DNA of 49,953 bases from a bacterium (GTDB lineage Bacteria; Patescibacteriota; Minisyncoccia; JAHIHE01; DAOWLE01). Below are positions 18,479 through 28,324 of this stretch, piece after piece. A program made the position numbers and the translations under genes. Position 1 is the first letter of the stretch. Every line of letters begins with the position of its first letter. The notes under the pieces are model-generated. The model had not been told where the DNA came from. It searched no databases and was given only the letters and a program-made list of their open reading frames with translations. The stretch covers positions 1 to 49,953 of the forward strand of contig DAOWLE010000017.1 in NCBI GenBank assembly GCA_030643545.1, given 5' to 3'.

Positions 18479-19120
18479 ATGAAAAAAACACAAATTATTA
18501 TTTTATTAATTATTTTAATGTCTTTTGCTGTCAGTATTTTTTTCTATCCGCAAATGCCGAATGAAATGGCTTCGCATTGGAACGCCCAAGGAGAAGTGGA
18601 TGGATATATTTCAAGATTATACGGCGTTTTGCTGATGCCTTTTTTCCTTATCGGACTTGCTTTGCTTTTCGCGATTATTCCAAAAATAGATCCGCTTAAA
18701 GAAAACATAGAAAAATTCAGAAAATATTTTGACGGATTTATTATTTTATTTTTAGCTTTTATGTTTTTAATCCATTCTCAAATAATTCTTTGGAATTATG
18801 GAATTGAAATAAGTCCGAATATTGTTATGCCGATCGCTATCGGATTTTTATTTTTTTATGTTGGCATTCTCTGTGAAAACGCAAAAAGAAATTGGTTTAT
18901 CGGAATCAGAACCCCGTGGACATTGAGCAGTGAAAATGTTTGGAACAAGACCCATAAAATCGGCGCAAAACTTTTTAAAATCGCCGGAATAGTGACAATT
19001 ATCGGTGTATTTTTCCAAAGCTATTCAATATTTTTTATCCTGATTCCAACACTTTTCGCCGCCTTCTACCCGATTGTCTATTCTTATTTTGAGTATCAGA
19101 AAGAAAAGAAAGGAAATTAA
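18479..19120 (+). CDS. SdpI / DUF1648 family membrane protein
   Basis: MPNEMASHWNAQGEVDGYISR; NWFIGIRTPWTLSSENVWNKTHKIGAKLF. Confidence 0.88.
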   Translation: MKKTQIIILLIILMSFAVSIFFYPQMPNEMASHWNAQGEVDGYISRLYGVLLMPFFLIGLALLFAIIPKIDPLKENIEKFRKYFDGFIILFLAFMFLIHSQIILWNYGIEISPNIVMPIAIGFLFFYVGILCENAKRNWFIGIRTPWTLSSENVWNKTHKIGAKLFKIAGIVTIIGVFFQSYSIFFILIPTLFAAFYPIVYSYFEYQKEKKGN

Positions 19121-19159
19121 GGAATTAAATCCGAAAAAAAGGATTTGTTAGTTAAAAAT

Positions 19160-20122
19160 ATGACAATAAAAGACAAAATATACGGAAATATAAGAATTGA
19201 GGAACCGATTCTGTTAGAATTATTAAAATCTCCGTCAATTTTAAGATTAAAAAATATTTCTCAATTTGGAATTCCAGATAAGTACTATCACTTCAAAAAC
19301 TTTAGCAGATACGAGCATAGCGTTGGAGTAATGATTCTTTTAAAAAAACTTGGAGCAACTTTAGAAGAACAAATTGCTGGTCTTTTACACGATGTTTCTG
19401 TCTTAACCTTTTCTCATATAGTTGATTGGGTATTTGCAAATGGTAGAGAAGGAATTGAAGATTATCACGATACAATTCACGAGAAGTTCATTAAAAAAAC
19501 AGAAATACCGAAAATTTTAAAAAAATTCAAATTTTCTTTAGAGCGAATATTAAATGAAGAAAATTTTTCGCTTCTTGAAAATAAAATACCTGATTTATGC
19601 GCTGACAGAGTAGATTATTCTTTCAGAGAATTTAAAGATTGGTTAAATCCAAAAATAGTAAACAGTTGTATTAAAGAACTTGTAAATTATAATGGCGAGA
19701 TAGTATTTAATAACCGGAAAGATGCATTTGATTTTGCTGTAAATTTTTTAGAGCTTCAAACTAAACATTGGGGCGGACAAGAGGCAATAATAAGATATCA
19801 TCTTTTTTCTAAAGCGTTAAAAATTGCTTTAGATGAAAAGATTTTATTAGAAAAAGATTTTTATAAAGATGAACTGTTTATATTAAATAAGTTTGAAAAC
19901 GCTCAAGATCAAAGAATAAAAGAAATATTTAAAATATTAAAAAAGAAAAAAATAAAAAAGAAAAAAAATGATTCAGGTCAAAAAATAATTAAAAAGTTCA
20001 GATATGTTAATCCAAAGGTTATCTCTAATGGAAAATTAGTCCGGTTAAGTAAATTGAATTCTGAATTTACAAAAATTATTAATAAACACAAAGAAAAAAA
20101 TAAAAAAGGATTGGTTGTTTAA
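19160..20122 (+). CDS. HD-domain phosphohydrolase
   Basis: FSRYEHSVGVMIL...EEQIAGLLHDVSVLTFSHIVDW; ATG at 19160 (track start 19145 is TTG). Confidence 0.85.
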   Translation: MTIKDKIYGNIRIEEPILLELLKSPSILRLKNISQFGIPDKYYHFKNFSRYEHSVGVMILLKKLGATLEEQIAGLLHDVSVLTFSHIVDWVFANGREGIEDYHDTIHEKFIKKTEIPKILKKFKFSLERILNEENFSLLENKIPDLCADRVDYSFREFKDWLNPKIVNSCIKELVNYNGEIVFNNRKDAFDFAVNFLELQTKHWGGQEAIIRYHLFSKALKIALDEKILLEKDFYKDELFILNKFENAQDQRIKEIFKILKKKKIKKKKNDSGQKIIKKFRYVNPKVISNGKLVRLSKLNSEFTKIINKHKEKNKKGLVV

Positions 20123-20231
20123 AATAAATTTTTTTACGAGAACGATTCTCGCAATTCTCACTTATTTTAAATATCAGAAGGAAAAGAAAGGAAATTAAAG
20201 AATCAAATCAGAAAAAAAAGGAATTAAAATT

Positions 20232-20681
20232 ATGATTAAAGAAACAAAAAAAGTTGGTGCTGGAGTTGGAGTTATGATTTTTTCTGATGGAAAAGTTTTA
20301 CTTGGTGAAAGGCATCAAGATCCCAAAAAAGCGGACAGTGAACTTCACGGCGAAGGAACTTGGACAATGCCCGGCGGCAAGCTTGATTTTGGAGAAAGTT
20401 TTGAACAAGGCGCTTGCCGGGAAGTTTTTGAAGAAACCGGAATGAAATTAAGCAAAGAAAATTTAAAAGTTATCAGTGTTTCCAATGATATTGTTGAAGA
20501 CGCGCATTTTGTAACTATCGGACTTTTCTGCGATAATTTTGACGGCGAGCCAAAAGTAATGGAGCCGGATGAAATAGTAGAATGGAAATGGTTTACGTTA
20601 GATGATTTGCCAGACAAGATTTTTTTTCCGAGCGAGAAAATTTTAAAAAATTATTTAGATGGAAAATTTTATAAATATTAA
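20232..20681 (+). CDS. NUDIX hydrolase
   Basis: Nudix box GGKLDFGESFEQGACREVFEETGM. Confidence 0.95.
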   Translation: MIKETKKVGAGVGVMIFSDGKVLLGERHQDPKKADSELHGEGTWTMPGGKLDFGESFEQGACREVFEETGMKLSKENLKVISVSNDIVEDAHFVTIGLFCDNFDGEPKVMEPDEIVEWKWFTLDDLPDKIFFPSEKILKNYLDGKFYKY

Positions 20682-20701
20682 TTTAAAAAAATAAAAAAAA
20701 T

Positions 20702-21265
20702 ATGGAAAATCCAAACAAAATTGTGGATTTAAGAAATAAAGATATTAACAAAGCGGAAGAAAGTAAAGAAAATAATAATCTGGAAGAAAATTTAGAATAC
20801 AAAAATGAAGAACAAACAAAAGAAATTTTATCATGGAGCGCTTTGGATTTTGAAAATGATGAAGACAAAGCGCGCTGGCTGAAATTAGCCGCTTTGGGCT
20901 CTTTATTTGTTTTTATCGGAGCTCTTTGGACAAAAAATTTTATCGCCGCAATCACTTTTTTTCTCTTGACTTTTGTAATTTTTATAAATTCCCGCGCTGA
21001 AGCAAAAGAAATTGAAATTATTCTTACTTCAAAAGGGATAATTGCCGGCGAGCATAATTATTTTTTTGGCGATCTGGAATCGTTCTGGATTGCCGAGGGA
21101 AAAAATCCAGCAGTTGTTTTAAAAAGCAAAAAATTTTTTATGCCTTATGACGAAATTTATTTAAACGGTCAAGATCCGGATAAAATCAGAGAAATTTTAA
21201 AACAATACCTCAAAGAAAAACAAGAAGAAAAATCTCTTTTGAAAAATTCCCGCGCAATAAAATAA
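20702..21265 (+). CDS. Hypothetical membrane protein
   Basis: 187 aa; two central TM segments and a soluble C-terminal domain. Confidence 0.7.
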   Translation: MENPNKIVDLRNKDINKAEESKENNNLEENLEYKNEEQTKEILSWSALDFENDEDKARWLKLAALGSLFVFIGALWTKNFIAAITFFLLTFVIFINSRAEAKEIEIILTSKGIIAGEHNYFFGDLESFWIAEGKNPAVVLKSKKFFMPYDEIYLNGQDPDKIREILKQYLKEKQEEKSLLKNSRAIK

Positions 21266-21392
21266 ACTTACCTACTTTTCTAATTTAGTTTATGCTCCGA
21301 AGCAATGCTTAAGATTCTAGTTTAATTTTAAGTAAAAAATAGAATTTTAGAAATTTAGAAAATCGGAATTAGAAAAGCGAAGGAGTATAACA

Positions 21393-21464
21393 GCGCCCGT
21401 AGTTTAACGGATAAAACATTGGCTTGCGGAGCCGACGCTACAGGTTCGATTCCTGTCGGGCGCA
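21393..21464 (+). tRNA. tRNA-Arg (anticodon GCG)
   Basis: GCGCCCG/CGGGCGC acceptor; anticodon arm TTGGC-TTGCGGA-GCCGA; T arm ACAGG-TTCGATT-CCTGT; CCA not encoded. Confidence 0.93.
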
Positions 21465-21522
21465 CATAAAAAAATCTCCGCCTACGGCGGATCCGCTGAA
21501 AGCGGAAAAATTTAAAATTAAT

Positions 21523-21557
21523 TTTCCCCCTTTTTAAAGGGGGATTAAGGGGGATTT
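21523..21557 (+). repeat. CCCCCTTTTTAAAGGGGGATTAAGGGGGATTT element directly abutting the next start codon
   Basis: Ends immediately before ATG at 21558; same family as 3471-3502. Confidence 0.85.
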
Positions 21558-22523
21558 ATGAAAAACAAAAAAATTGTTTGCTTCGGCGGAGGAAATGTAG
21601 TGCCAAATTTAATAATGGCCGAGCTTAAAAAATATCCTGTAAAAATTACCGGGATTACTTCAATGGTTGATAATGGAGGTTCAACCGGCCAGCTTCGTTG
21701 CGATTTTGATATTTTACCTCCGGGAGATATTCGACGTCATATTTTAGCGCTTTCAGACGCGCCGAAATGGAAAAAAGAACTTTGGAAATTCAGATTTGGT
21801 AGAGAGGAATTTGAAGGTGGACATAAAGGGCACAATTTTGCCAATGTTTTTATTGGCGGCTTGGAATATATTTTAAAAGATTATTCTGAAGTTCTAAAAA
21901 TAATCCATGAATTTTTAGAAGTAAAAAATCATCAGGCGCTACCTGCAACTATTGACAAAATTCAATTATATGCTGAATTAGAAAACGGAAAAATTATCAA
22001 GGGAGAAGACGAAATTGATGTTCCTAAAAAACATAATCCAAAATTGAAAATCAAGAAAGTGTTTTTAAAACCGAAGGCGAAAGTTTTTCCAGCGGCAAAA
22101 AAAGCGGTAATTGAAGCAGACCTAATTTTATTTGGTCCCGGAGATATTTATTCAAGTATAATTTGCTGCCTTTTGCCCGAGGGGATGAAAAAAGCTTTAC
22201 AAAAAACAAAAGCAAAAAAGATTTTGATTGTGAACGCAATGAATAAGTTTGGCGAGACAAATGATTTTTCTGTTTTGGATTTTACGCGAGAGGTTGAAAA
22301 ATATACAGGTTGTCTCTTGGATCACGCGATCTACAATACAGAAGTTCCAAATAAAAGAAGAATTAAAAAATATAAAAGAGAAGAACCGCTAATTTTGGAT
22401 TTAGTAGATATTGATAAAAACTTAGACAAAAAGAAATTTATTGGGAAAAAATTATTACAGAAAGAAGGAGAAATAGTTTATAATTCTAAAAAGATTGTAA
22501 AAGAAATTTTAAATTTAATTTAA
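21558..22523 (+). CDS. YvcK/CofD-like family protein
   Basis: IVCFGGGNVVPNLIMAELKKYPVKITGITSMVDNGGSTGQLRCDFDILPPGDIRRHILALSD. Confidence 0.9.
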   Translation: MKNKKIVCFGGGNVVPNLIMAELKKYPVKITGITSMVDNGGSTGQLRCDFDILPPGDIRRHILALSDAPKWKKELWKFRFGREEFEGGHKGHNFANVFIGGLEYILKDYSEVLKIIHEFLEVKNHQALPATIDKIQLYAELENGKIIKGEDEIDVPKKHNPKLKIKKVFLKPKAKVFPAAKKAVIEADLILFGPGDIYSSIICCLLPEGMKKALQKTKAKKILIVNAMNKFGETNDFSVLDFTREVEKYTGCLLDHAIYNTEVPNKRRIKKYKREEPLILDLVDIDKNLDKKKFIGKKLLQKEGEIVYNSKKIVKEILNLI

Positions 22524-22541
22524 TTTTTAAGTTTTAGATCT

Positions 22542-23747
22542 ATGCAAGCAGTAATTCTCGCCGCAGGCGAGTCTTCAAGAACTTATCCCTTAACGCTTAC
22601 CAAACCAAAGCCACTTTTGCAAGTGGCGAATAAAACTATTATAGAACATAACTTGGAACAAATTGACGGTATAGTTGATGAAGTTTTTATTGTTGTCGGC
22701 TATAAGGCAGAAATGATAAAAGATTTTTTGGGAAAGAAATTTAAGAAAATAAAAATCAGATATATTTTTCAAAACAAGCCATTGGGCAATGCTAATGCGC
22801 TGCGACTTGTTAAAAAAAACATTAAAGGAAATTTTGTTTTGATGTTTGGCGATGATTTGTACAGCGGAAAAGATATAAAAAAATTATTAAATTATAAAAA
22901 CGCAATACTTGCTGGAAGAGTAAAAAATCCACAGTGTTTTGGAGTTTTAAAAAAAAGGGAAGATATTTTTTGCGAAGTAGTTGAAAAACCCAAAAAATTT
23001 ATTTCGGATTTAGTTAGTATCGGCTGTTTTATTTTTTCCAAAAATATATTTAATGTTTTAGACGAGATTAAACTTTCTAAAAGAAATGAATACGAATTAA
23101 CAGACGCTTACAATTTATTGACGAAAAAAGAAGAGGTGAAAATTATAGAGGTTGAAGATTATTGGCTGCCGATGACTTATTCATGGAATTTATTGGAAGC
23201 AAATGAATTTATTTTAAGTAGAATAAAATCTCAAAAAGACAAAAACGCAAAAATAGAAAAAGGGGCTACATTGAAAGAAAAAATAATTATTGGAAAAAAT
23301 ACTTTAATCAAATCAGGAAGTTATATTGAAGGGCCAGTTGTAATCGGCAATGATTGCGCAATCGGACCGAACTGTTATCTTCGCAGTGGAACGACAATAG
23401 GAAATAACTGCCATATTGGACAGGCGGTAGAAATAAAAAATTCAATTATTGGCGACAATACAAATGTAGCGCATCTTTCTTATGTTGGTGATTCTATAAT
23501 AGGAGAAAATTGTAATTTAGGCGCTGGAACAATTACGGCAAACCTTAGGCATGATTGGAAAAATATTAAATGTATGATAAAAGAAGAGTTAAAAGATACA
23601 GGACGGCAAAAACTTGGTATAATTATGGGAGACAATTGTAAAACCGGAATTCACACTTCGTTTTATCCCGGAGTAAAAATTAATCCCGGATGTATGGCGC
23701 TTCCCGGTGAAATTATTAAAAGGGACTTGCTTAAAAATAATTTTTAA
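22542..23747 (+). CDS. Sugar-phosphate nucleotidyltransferase with left-handed beta-helix acyltransferase-like domain (GlmU-like)
   Basis: MQAVILAAGESSRTYPLTLTKPKPLLQVANK; C-terminal hexapeptide repeats. Confidence 0.88.
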   Translation: MQAVILAAGESSRTYPLTLTKPKPLLQVANKTIIEHNLEQIDGIVDEVFIVVGYKAEMIKDFLGKKFKKIKIRYIFQNKPLGNANALRLVKKNIKGNFVLMFGDDLYSGKDIKKLLNYKNAILAGRVKNPQCFGVLKKREDIFCEVVEKPKKFISDLVSIGCFIFSKNIFNVLDEIKLSKRNEYELTDAYNLLTKKEEVKIIEVEDYWLPMTYSWNLLEANEFILSRIKSQKDKNAKIEKGATLKEKIIIGKNTLIKSGSYIEGPVVIGNDCAIGPNCYLRSGTTIGNNCHIGQAVEIKNSIIGDNTNVAHLSYVGDSIIGENCNLGAGTITANLRHDWKNIKCMIKEELKDTGRQKLGIIMGDNCKTGIHTSFYPGVKINPGCMALPGEIIKRDLLKNNF

Positions 23748-23776
23748 TTAAATTTAACCTTTAAATTATTGTTACT

Positions 23777-25603
23777 ATGGAAAATAATAAATACTTACAA
23801 CTAATAGAGGATGCAAAATTAAAAAATAAATTAAACGAAACAGCAACAGAAGAACTGCAGCGATGGTTAATAGATTCTCAATTTAAAAAATACCAAAATG
23901 AGTTAAAAAAGTTGATTGATGAAAATAAATGGGAAATATTAATGGATAGTTTTTACACAACTGTTATTTTTGGAACAGGTGGAATAAGAGGAATAATGGC
24001 TCCTGGCACAAACAGAATTAATGATTATACAATCGGCATAGCTTCACAAACTTTTGCAAACTACTTATTGAAATTCAAAAAAAATATTGCAAATAGAGGA
24101 ATCGTTATAGCTTATGATAGTAGAAATAATTCTAAAGATTTTGCCGAATTAACATCTTCTGTTTTAGCAGCAAATAATATACCTGTTTTAATTTTTTCTT
24201 TTTATAGACCTACTCCGGAACTTTCTTTTGCTATTCGCGAATTAAAAGCAGCTGGTGGAATAATGGTAACAGCAAGCCATAATCCGCCACAATTTAATGG
24301 TTATAAAGTTTATAGAGAAGATGGAGTCCAAGTTTTGCCGGATAATGCGACAAAAATAGAAAAAGAATTTAAAAAAATCAAAGAGATTAAAAAAATTCCT
24401 TTTGAGCAAGGAATAAAAAAAGGAATTATTAAGTATATTTCTGAAGAAATAGATAATAAATTTTTAGAACAAGCAAAAAAAATCTCTCTTTTTCCAAAAA
24501 GGAATATAAAAATTGTTTATTCACCATTACACGGCGTTGGCTCTCAATCAGTGCTTCCTGTTCTTAAAGCTGTAGGTTTTTCTGACATTGTGACGGTGGA
24601 TGAGCAAATGACGATTGATGGAAATTTTCCTACTGTACCAAACAATTTTCCTCAACCTGAATTTCCTATAGTTTATGATAAGGCAATTAAAATTGCTAAA
24701 AAAGTTAAAGCCGATTTAATCCTTTTGTCTGATCCTGATGCGGATCGTTTAGGAATGGCAATTCCTGACGACAAAAACGGCTGGTTGCCTCTTAATGGAA
24801 ATCAAGGAGCCGTTTTGATGCTTTATTTTATTTTAGAAATTCTTAAAAAACAAAAAAAACTTCCTAAAAAAGGAGTAGTAATCAAAACTTCAGTTACAAC
24901 AGAACTGTTCAGAGATATAGCAGAAGGATATAAAAAAGAAACGATAGGAGATCTTTTGGTTGGATTTAAATTTATTGGAGAACGTATAGAAAAACTTCCT
25001 GTTGAAAAATCTTTTATTTTTGCTGCAGAAGAAAGTATTGGTTATCTTTATGGAAATTCTTACAGGGATAAAGGTTCGGAAAATGCGGCTGTTGTAGCTT
25101 CAGAAATGGTTGCGTATTGCAAGCACAATAATACAACTCCTTTACAATTACTAAATAAAATTTATAAAAAATATGGTTATTATAGCGAACGGCTTTATTA
25201 TGAATTAATTGAAGGTGTTGGCGCTTTTGATAAAATGACTGAGGCAATGGAATTAATCAGAAAAAAACTTCCTGTTAGAATTTCTGGTAAAAAAGTTTTA
25301 AAAGTTATTGATCGTTTAACTGGAGAAGTAATAGATCCTGCTACGGGAAAAATTTTAGAAAAAAGGGATTGGGATAAAGGAGATATGCTTACATTTATTT
25401 TTAGCCCAGACGAAAGAACAGTAATTCACTTAAGGCCATCAGGTACAGAACCAAAAGTTAAATATTATACTAATATTAAAATAGATCTGAAAAAATCTTC
25501 AAAAAAAGAAGCTGATAAACATGCTAAAAAACTTGAGAAAGGTATAGTTTCTATTTTTAGCCAAATAGTAAAAAATGCAAAAATTAATGTTTGGAACCAA
25601 TAA
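23777..25603 (+). CDS. Phosphoglucomutase/phosphomannomutase family protein
   Basis: GTGGIRGIMAPGTNR, TASHNPPQFNGYKVY, DPDADRLGMAI, RPSGTEPKVKYY. Confidence 0.95.
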   Translation: MENNKYLQLIEDAKLKNKLNETATEELQRWLIDSQFKKYQNELKKLIDENKWEILMDSFYTTVIFGTGGIRGIMAPGTNRINDYTIGIASQTFANYLLKFKKNIANRGIVIAYDSRNNSKDFAELTSSVLAANNIPVLIFSFYRPTPELSFAIRELKAAGGIMVTASHNPPQFNGYKVYREDGVQVLPDNATKIEKEFKKIKEIKKIPFEQGIKKGIIKYISEEIDNKFLEQAKKISLFPKRNIKIVYSPLHGVGSQSVLPVLKAVGFSDIVTVDEQMTIDGNFPTVPNNFPQPEFPIVYDKAIKIAKKVKADLILLSDPDADRLGMAIPDDKNGWLPLNGNQGAVLMLYFILEILKKQKKLPKKGVVIKTSVTTELFRDIAEGYKKETIGDLLVGFKFIGERIEKLPVEKSFIFAAEESIGYLYGNSYRDKGSENAAVVASEMVAYCKHNNTTPLQLLNKIYKKYGYYSERLYYELIEGVGAFDKMTEAMELIRKKLPVRISGKKVLKVIDRLTGEVIDPATGKILEKRDWDKGDMLTFIFSPDERTVIHLRPSGTEPKVKYYTNIKIDLKKSSKKEADKHAKKLEKGIVSIFSQIVKNAKINVWNQ

Positions 25604-25604
25604 A

Positions 25605-26405
25605 ATGATTAAAAAACCAACAAAAAAGTTTCTAAACGAAACAATGAATTATTTATTTCCCATTATAAAACAAGCGGGAAAAATGGCTTTGGACAGTTGG
25701 AAAAAAGTAAAAATAGCAAAATATAAAGACAATAGAGATATTGTTACAAAAACTGATATAGAAATAGAAAAATTCCTAAAAAATAAAATTCTTTCTAAAT
25801 GGCCAAATCACGGCTTTTGGGGAGAAGAAACAGAACGAATAAATTCTTCATCTCCTTTCCAATGGTTAATTGATCCAATAGATGGAACAAAGTATTATGC
25901 TAAATCAGCTCCATTTTTTTATGTGCACATCGCTTTACTTTTTAAAGACGAGCCGATTTTAGGATTGATATACAATCCAATTTCAAGACAACTTTTCTCT
26001 GCTCAAAAAAATAATAAAGCTTATTTAAATAATAAACTTATTACATCAAAATCGCCGGTTCCTTTTAACAAAGCCATAATTGATATAGATTTTGGCGGAT
26101 TGACTGATAAATCCATGAAAGAAAAAAAATGGATGATTGATAAGCTTTACAAAATAATGGAAAAGAGTTATAGAGTGAGAATAAGCGGAGGATCTTTATC
26201 TGCATACCTCGTAACTGGCGCTATTGACGCATATGTTGATTTTGCCGATTCAAAACCGCAAGATTTAGCCGCCCGATTAATTATTATGCAAGAAGCTGGT
26301 TGCAAAATAAAATGGATGAAAAATTCTTTTCAAAAAAAGATATTAATTGTTTCCCGGGAACCGATTTTTTCAGAATTAAAGAAAATAATAAATGAAAATT
26401 ATTAA
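25605..26405 (+). CDS. Inositol monophosphatase family protein
   Basis: DIVTKTDIEIE, WGEETE, LIDPIDGTKYYAK; first ATG after upstream stop at 25605. Confidence 0.9.
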   Translation: MIKKPTKKFLNETMNYLFPIIKQAGKMALDSWKKVKIAKYKDNRDIVTKTDIEIEKFLKNKILSKWPNHGFWGEETERINSSSPFQWLIDPIDGTKYYAKSAPFFYVHIALLFKDEPILGLIYNPISRQLFSAQKNNKAYLNNKLITSKSPVPFNKAIIDIDFGGLTDKSMKEKKWMIDKLYKIMEKSYRVRISGGSLSAYLVTGAIDAYVDFADSKPQDLAARLIIMQEAGCKIKWMKNSFQKKILIVSREPIFSELKKIINENY

Positions 26406-27000
26406 AATAAATCCTAAAAAACCTGAAAAAAAAATTATTGAAGAGGCGGTTGAAATAATTAAAAAAGGTGGAACGGCGATTATACCGACTGATACGGTTT
26501 ATGGATTAACAGCAAATGCTTTGGACAAAAAAGCGGTCAAACGCTTATTTTTAATTAAAGAACGGCCGACAAACAAACCATTTTCTGTTTTTGTTAAAGA
26601 TTTGAAAATGGCAAAAAGATTGGCTTATATTGATAACAAAACGGAAGAAAATTTAAAAAAATTCTGGCCCGGACAAATAACATTTATTTTAAAGAAAAAA
26701 ATCGTTCCGGATTTTTTAACTGCTGGTAAAAAAACAATCGGCTTGCGAATTCCAGAATGCCTGATTATTAAAAATTTATTTGATTTTTTAAATTTTCCTT
26801 TAATCGGCACAAGCGCCAATATTTCCGGCAAGTCGGCGTCTGGAGAAATTAAAAAAGTTATTGAACAATTTCAGAATAAAAAAAACCAGCCGGATTTAAT
26901 TTTAGACGCTGGAGATCTGCCAAAATCAAAACCATCAACAATCGTTGATTTAACTCTGCTAGTTCCAAAAATTTTAAGAAAAGGGAAAATTTCTTTTTAA
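26392..27000 (+). CDS. L-threonylcarbamoyladenylate synthase (Sua5/YciO/YrdC)
   Basis: GGTAIIPTDTVYGLTANALDKKAVKRLFLIKERPTNKPFSVFV; GTSANISGKSA. Confidence 0.95.
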   Translation: MKIIKINPKKPEKKIIEEAVEIIKKGGTAIIPTDTVYGLTANALDKKAVKRLFLIKERPTNKPFSVFVKDLKMAKRLAYIDNKTEENLKKFWPGQITFILKKKIVPDFLTAGKKTIGLRIPECLIIKNLFDFLNFPLIGTSANISGKSASGEIKKVIEQFQNKKNQPDLILDAGDLPKSKPSTIVDLTLLVPKILRKGKISF

Positions 27001-27001
27001 C

Positions 27002-27083
27002 TGTCATTCCCGCGGAGGCGGGAATCTACGTTTATAATTTAGACTTATTGTAATTGTGGATTCCCGTTTTCACGGGAATGACA
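27002..27083. repeat. 82-nt double-hairpin element (TGTCATTCCCGC ... ACGGGAATGACA)
   Basis: Same length and architecture as 16199-16280. Confidence 0.9.
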
Positions 27084-27095
27084 ACAAATAAAACA

Positions 27096-28298
27096 ATGAT
27101 CAATTCCAATAACAATTTTTTATCCCAAATTATTCATTTTAAAAATCATTTTAGGAAACATTATCTTCCTAAAAATTTAAAACGCGAAGTATTAGAATTG
27201 TACGCTTCTACAATTATTAGGAATTTTGCCATTTCTCTTATTTCTATTTTTGTGCCGGTTTATTTCTACACTCTTGGTTATTCGCTTCAATGGATTGTTT
27301 TTTATTATGCTATAAGTTTCACTGTTGTTTTTTTTACTGTACCTTTGGGCGCAAAACTTTCGGCTCGCTTTGGTTTTGAACATTGTATGCTCTATAGCAT
27401 TCCAGTGCTTATTGTTTATTATTTAATTTTATATTTCATTCCTTCTTTCCCTTTTTGTTTTTTTATAGCCGCTTTTCTTTTGGCGTTTTACAAAATTATT
27501 TTTTGGCCGGCTTATCATACTGATTTTGCTCATTATGGAAATAAATTTAGCCGAGCTAAAGAAATCAGTACCCTTAACAGCTTAATTTATTTAGTTACTG
27601 TTGCCGGTCCAATAATCGGTGGAATTATTTTAACCATTTTTGGATTTAAGGTTTTGTTTATTATAGTTTGTTTAATATTGTTTACTTCAATCATTCCTTT
27701 GTTCACTACTCGGGAAATTTTTAAACCAAAAAAATTTGGATATTTTGATGCATTCAAGCGGTTTTTTAATCCTCGATTTTATCGGGCCCGTCTTGCTTTG
27801 ATGGGCAATGCAGAAAGTATAGTTGATACGGCGTGCTGGCCTATTTTTATGTTTATTGTTTTAACAAACTATACTAGTTTAGGATTGATTACTTCTGGAT
27901 CAACAGTTGCCTCTTTTTTCTTTATTTTATTTATTGGCAAATGGGCTGATAAAAAAGACAGAAAAAGAATGATAAAAATAAGTACAATTATTTTTTCTCT
28001 TACTTGGCTTTTAAGATTTTTTCTCAAAAGCGGAATAGGATTTTTTGTTGCTAAATCTTTGGCTCACATTTCGTGGACAGCTATTTCTATCCCAATGACT
28101 GCTATAATTTATGATGCTGGATGTAAAAGAGGAAATTTAAAATGTATTATTTTTCGGGAAATGTCAATATATTTTGGCAGATTCTTAATGGCGTGGGGAT
28201 TAATTGGAATTTTATTTTTTACAAATTCATGGCTGGTAATATTTTCTTTGGCCGCCATGGCATCGTTATTATATATGTCAATGAAAAATAGTAAATAA
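27096..28298 (+). CDS. MFS transporter
   Basis: ~12 hydrophobic segments; RFGFEH, GKWADKKDRKR loops; track start 27054 lies in the repeat (MWIPVFTGMT is repeat-encoded), ATG 27096 preferred. Confidence 0.82.
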   Translation: MINSNNNFLSQIIHFKNHFRKHYLPKNLKREVLELYASTIIRNFAISLISIFVPVYFYTLGYSLQWIVFYYAISFTVVFFTVPLGAKLSARFGFEHCMLYSIPVLIVYYLILYFIPSFPFCFFIAAFLLAFYKIIFWPAYHTDFAHYGNKFSRAKEISTLNSLIYLVTVAGPIIGGIILTIFGFKVLFIIVCLILFTSIIPLFTTREIFKPKKFGYFDAFKRFFNPRFYRARLALMGNAESIVDTACWPIFMFIVLTNYTSLGLITSGSTVASFFFILFIGKWADKKDRKRMIKISTIIFSLTWLLRFFLKSGIGFFVAKSLAHISWTAISIPMTAIIYDAGCKRGNLKCIIFREMSIYFGRFLMAWGLIGILFFTNSWLVIFSLAAMASLLYMSMKNSK

Positions 28299-28324
28299 TC
28301 ATTACGATTTATAAATTTTTAATA

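Noticed and set aside
27054-27095. Upstream start of the MFS ORF (MWIPVFTGMTTNKT)
   Set aside because: This peptide is encoded by the 82-nt repeat element; the ATG at 27096 is the more likely start.
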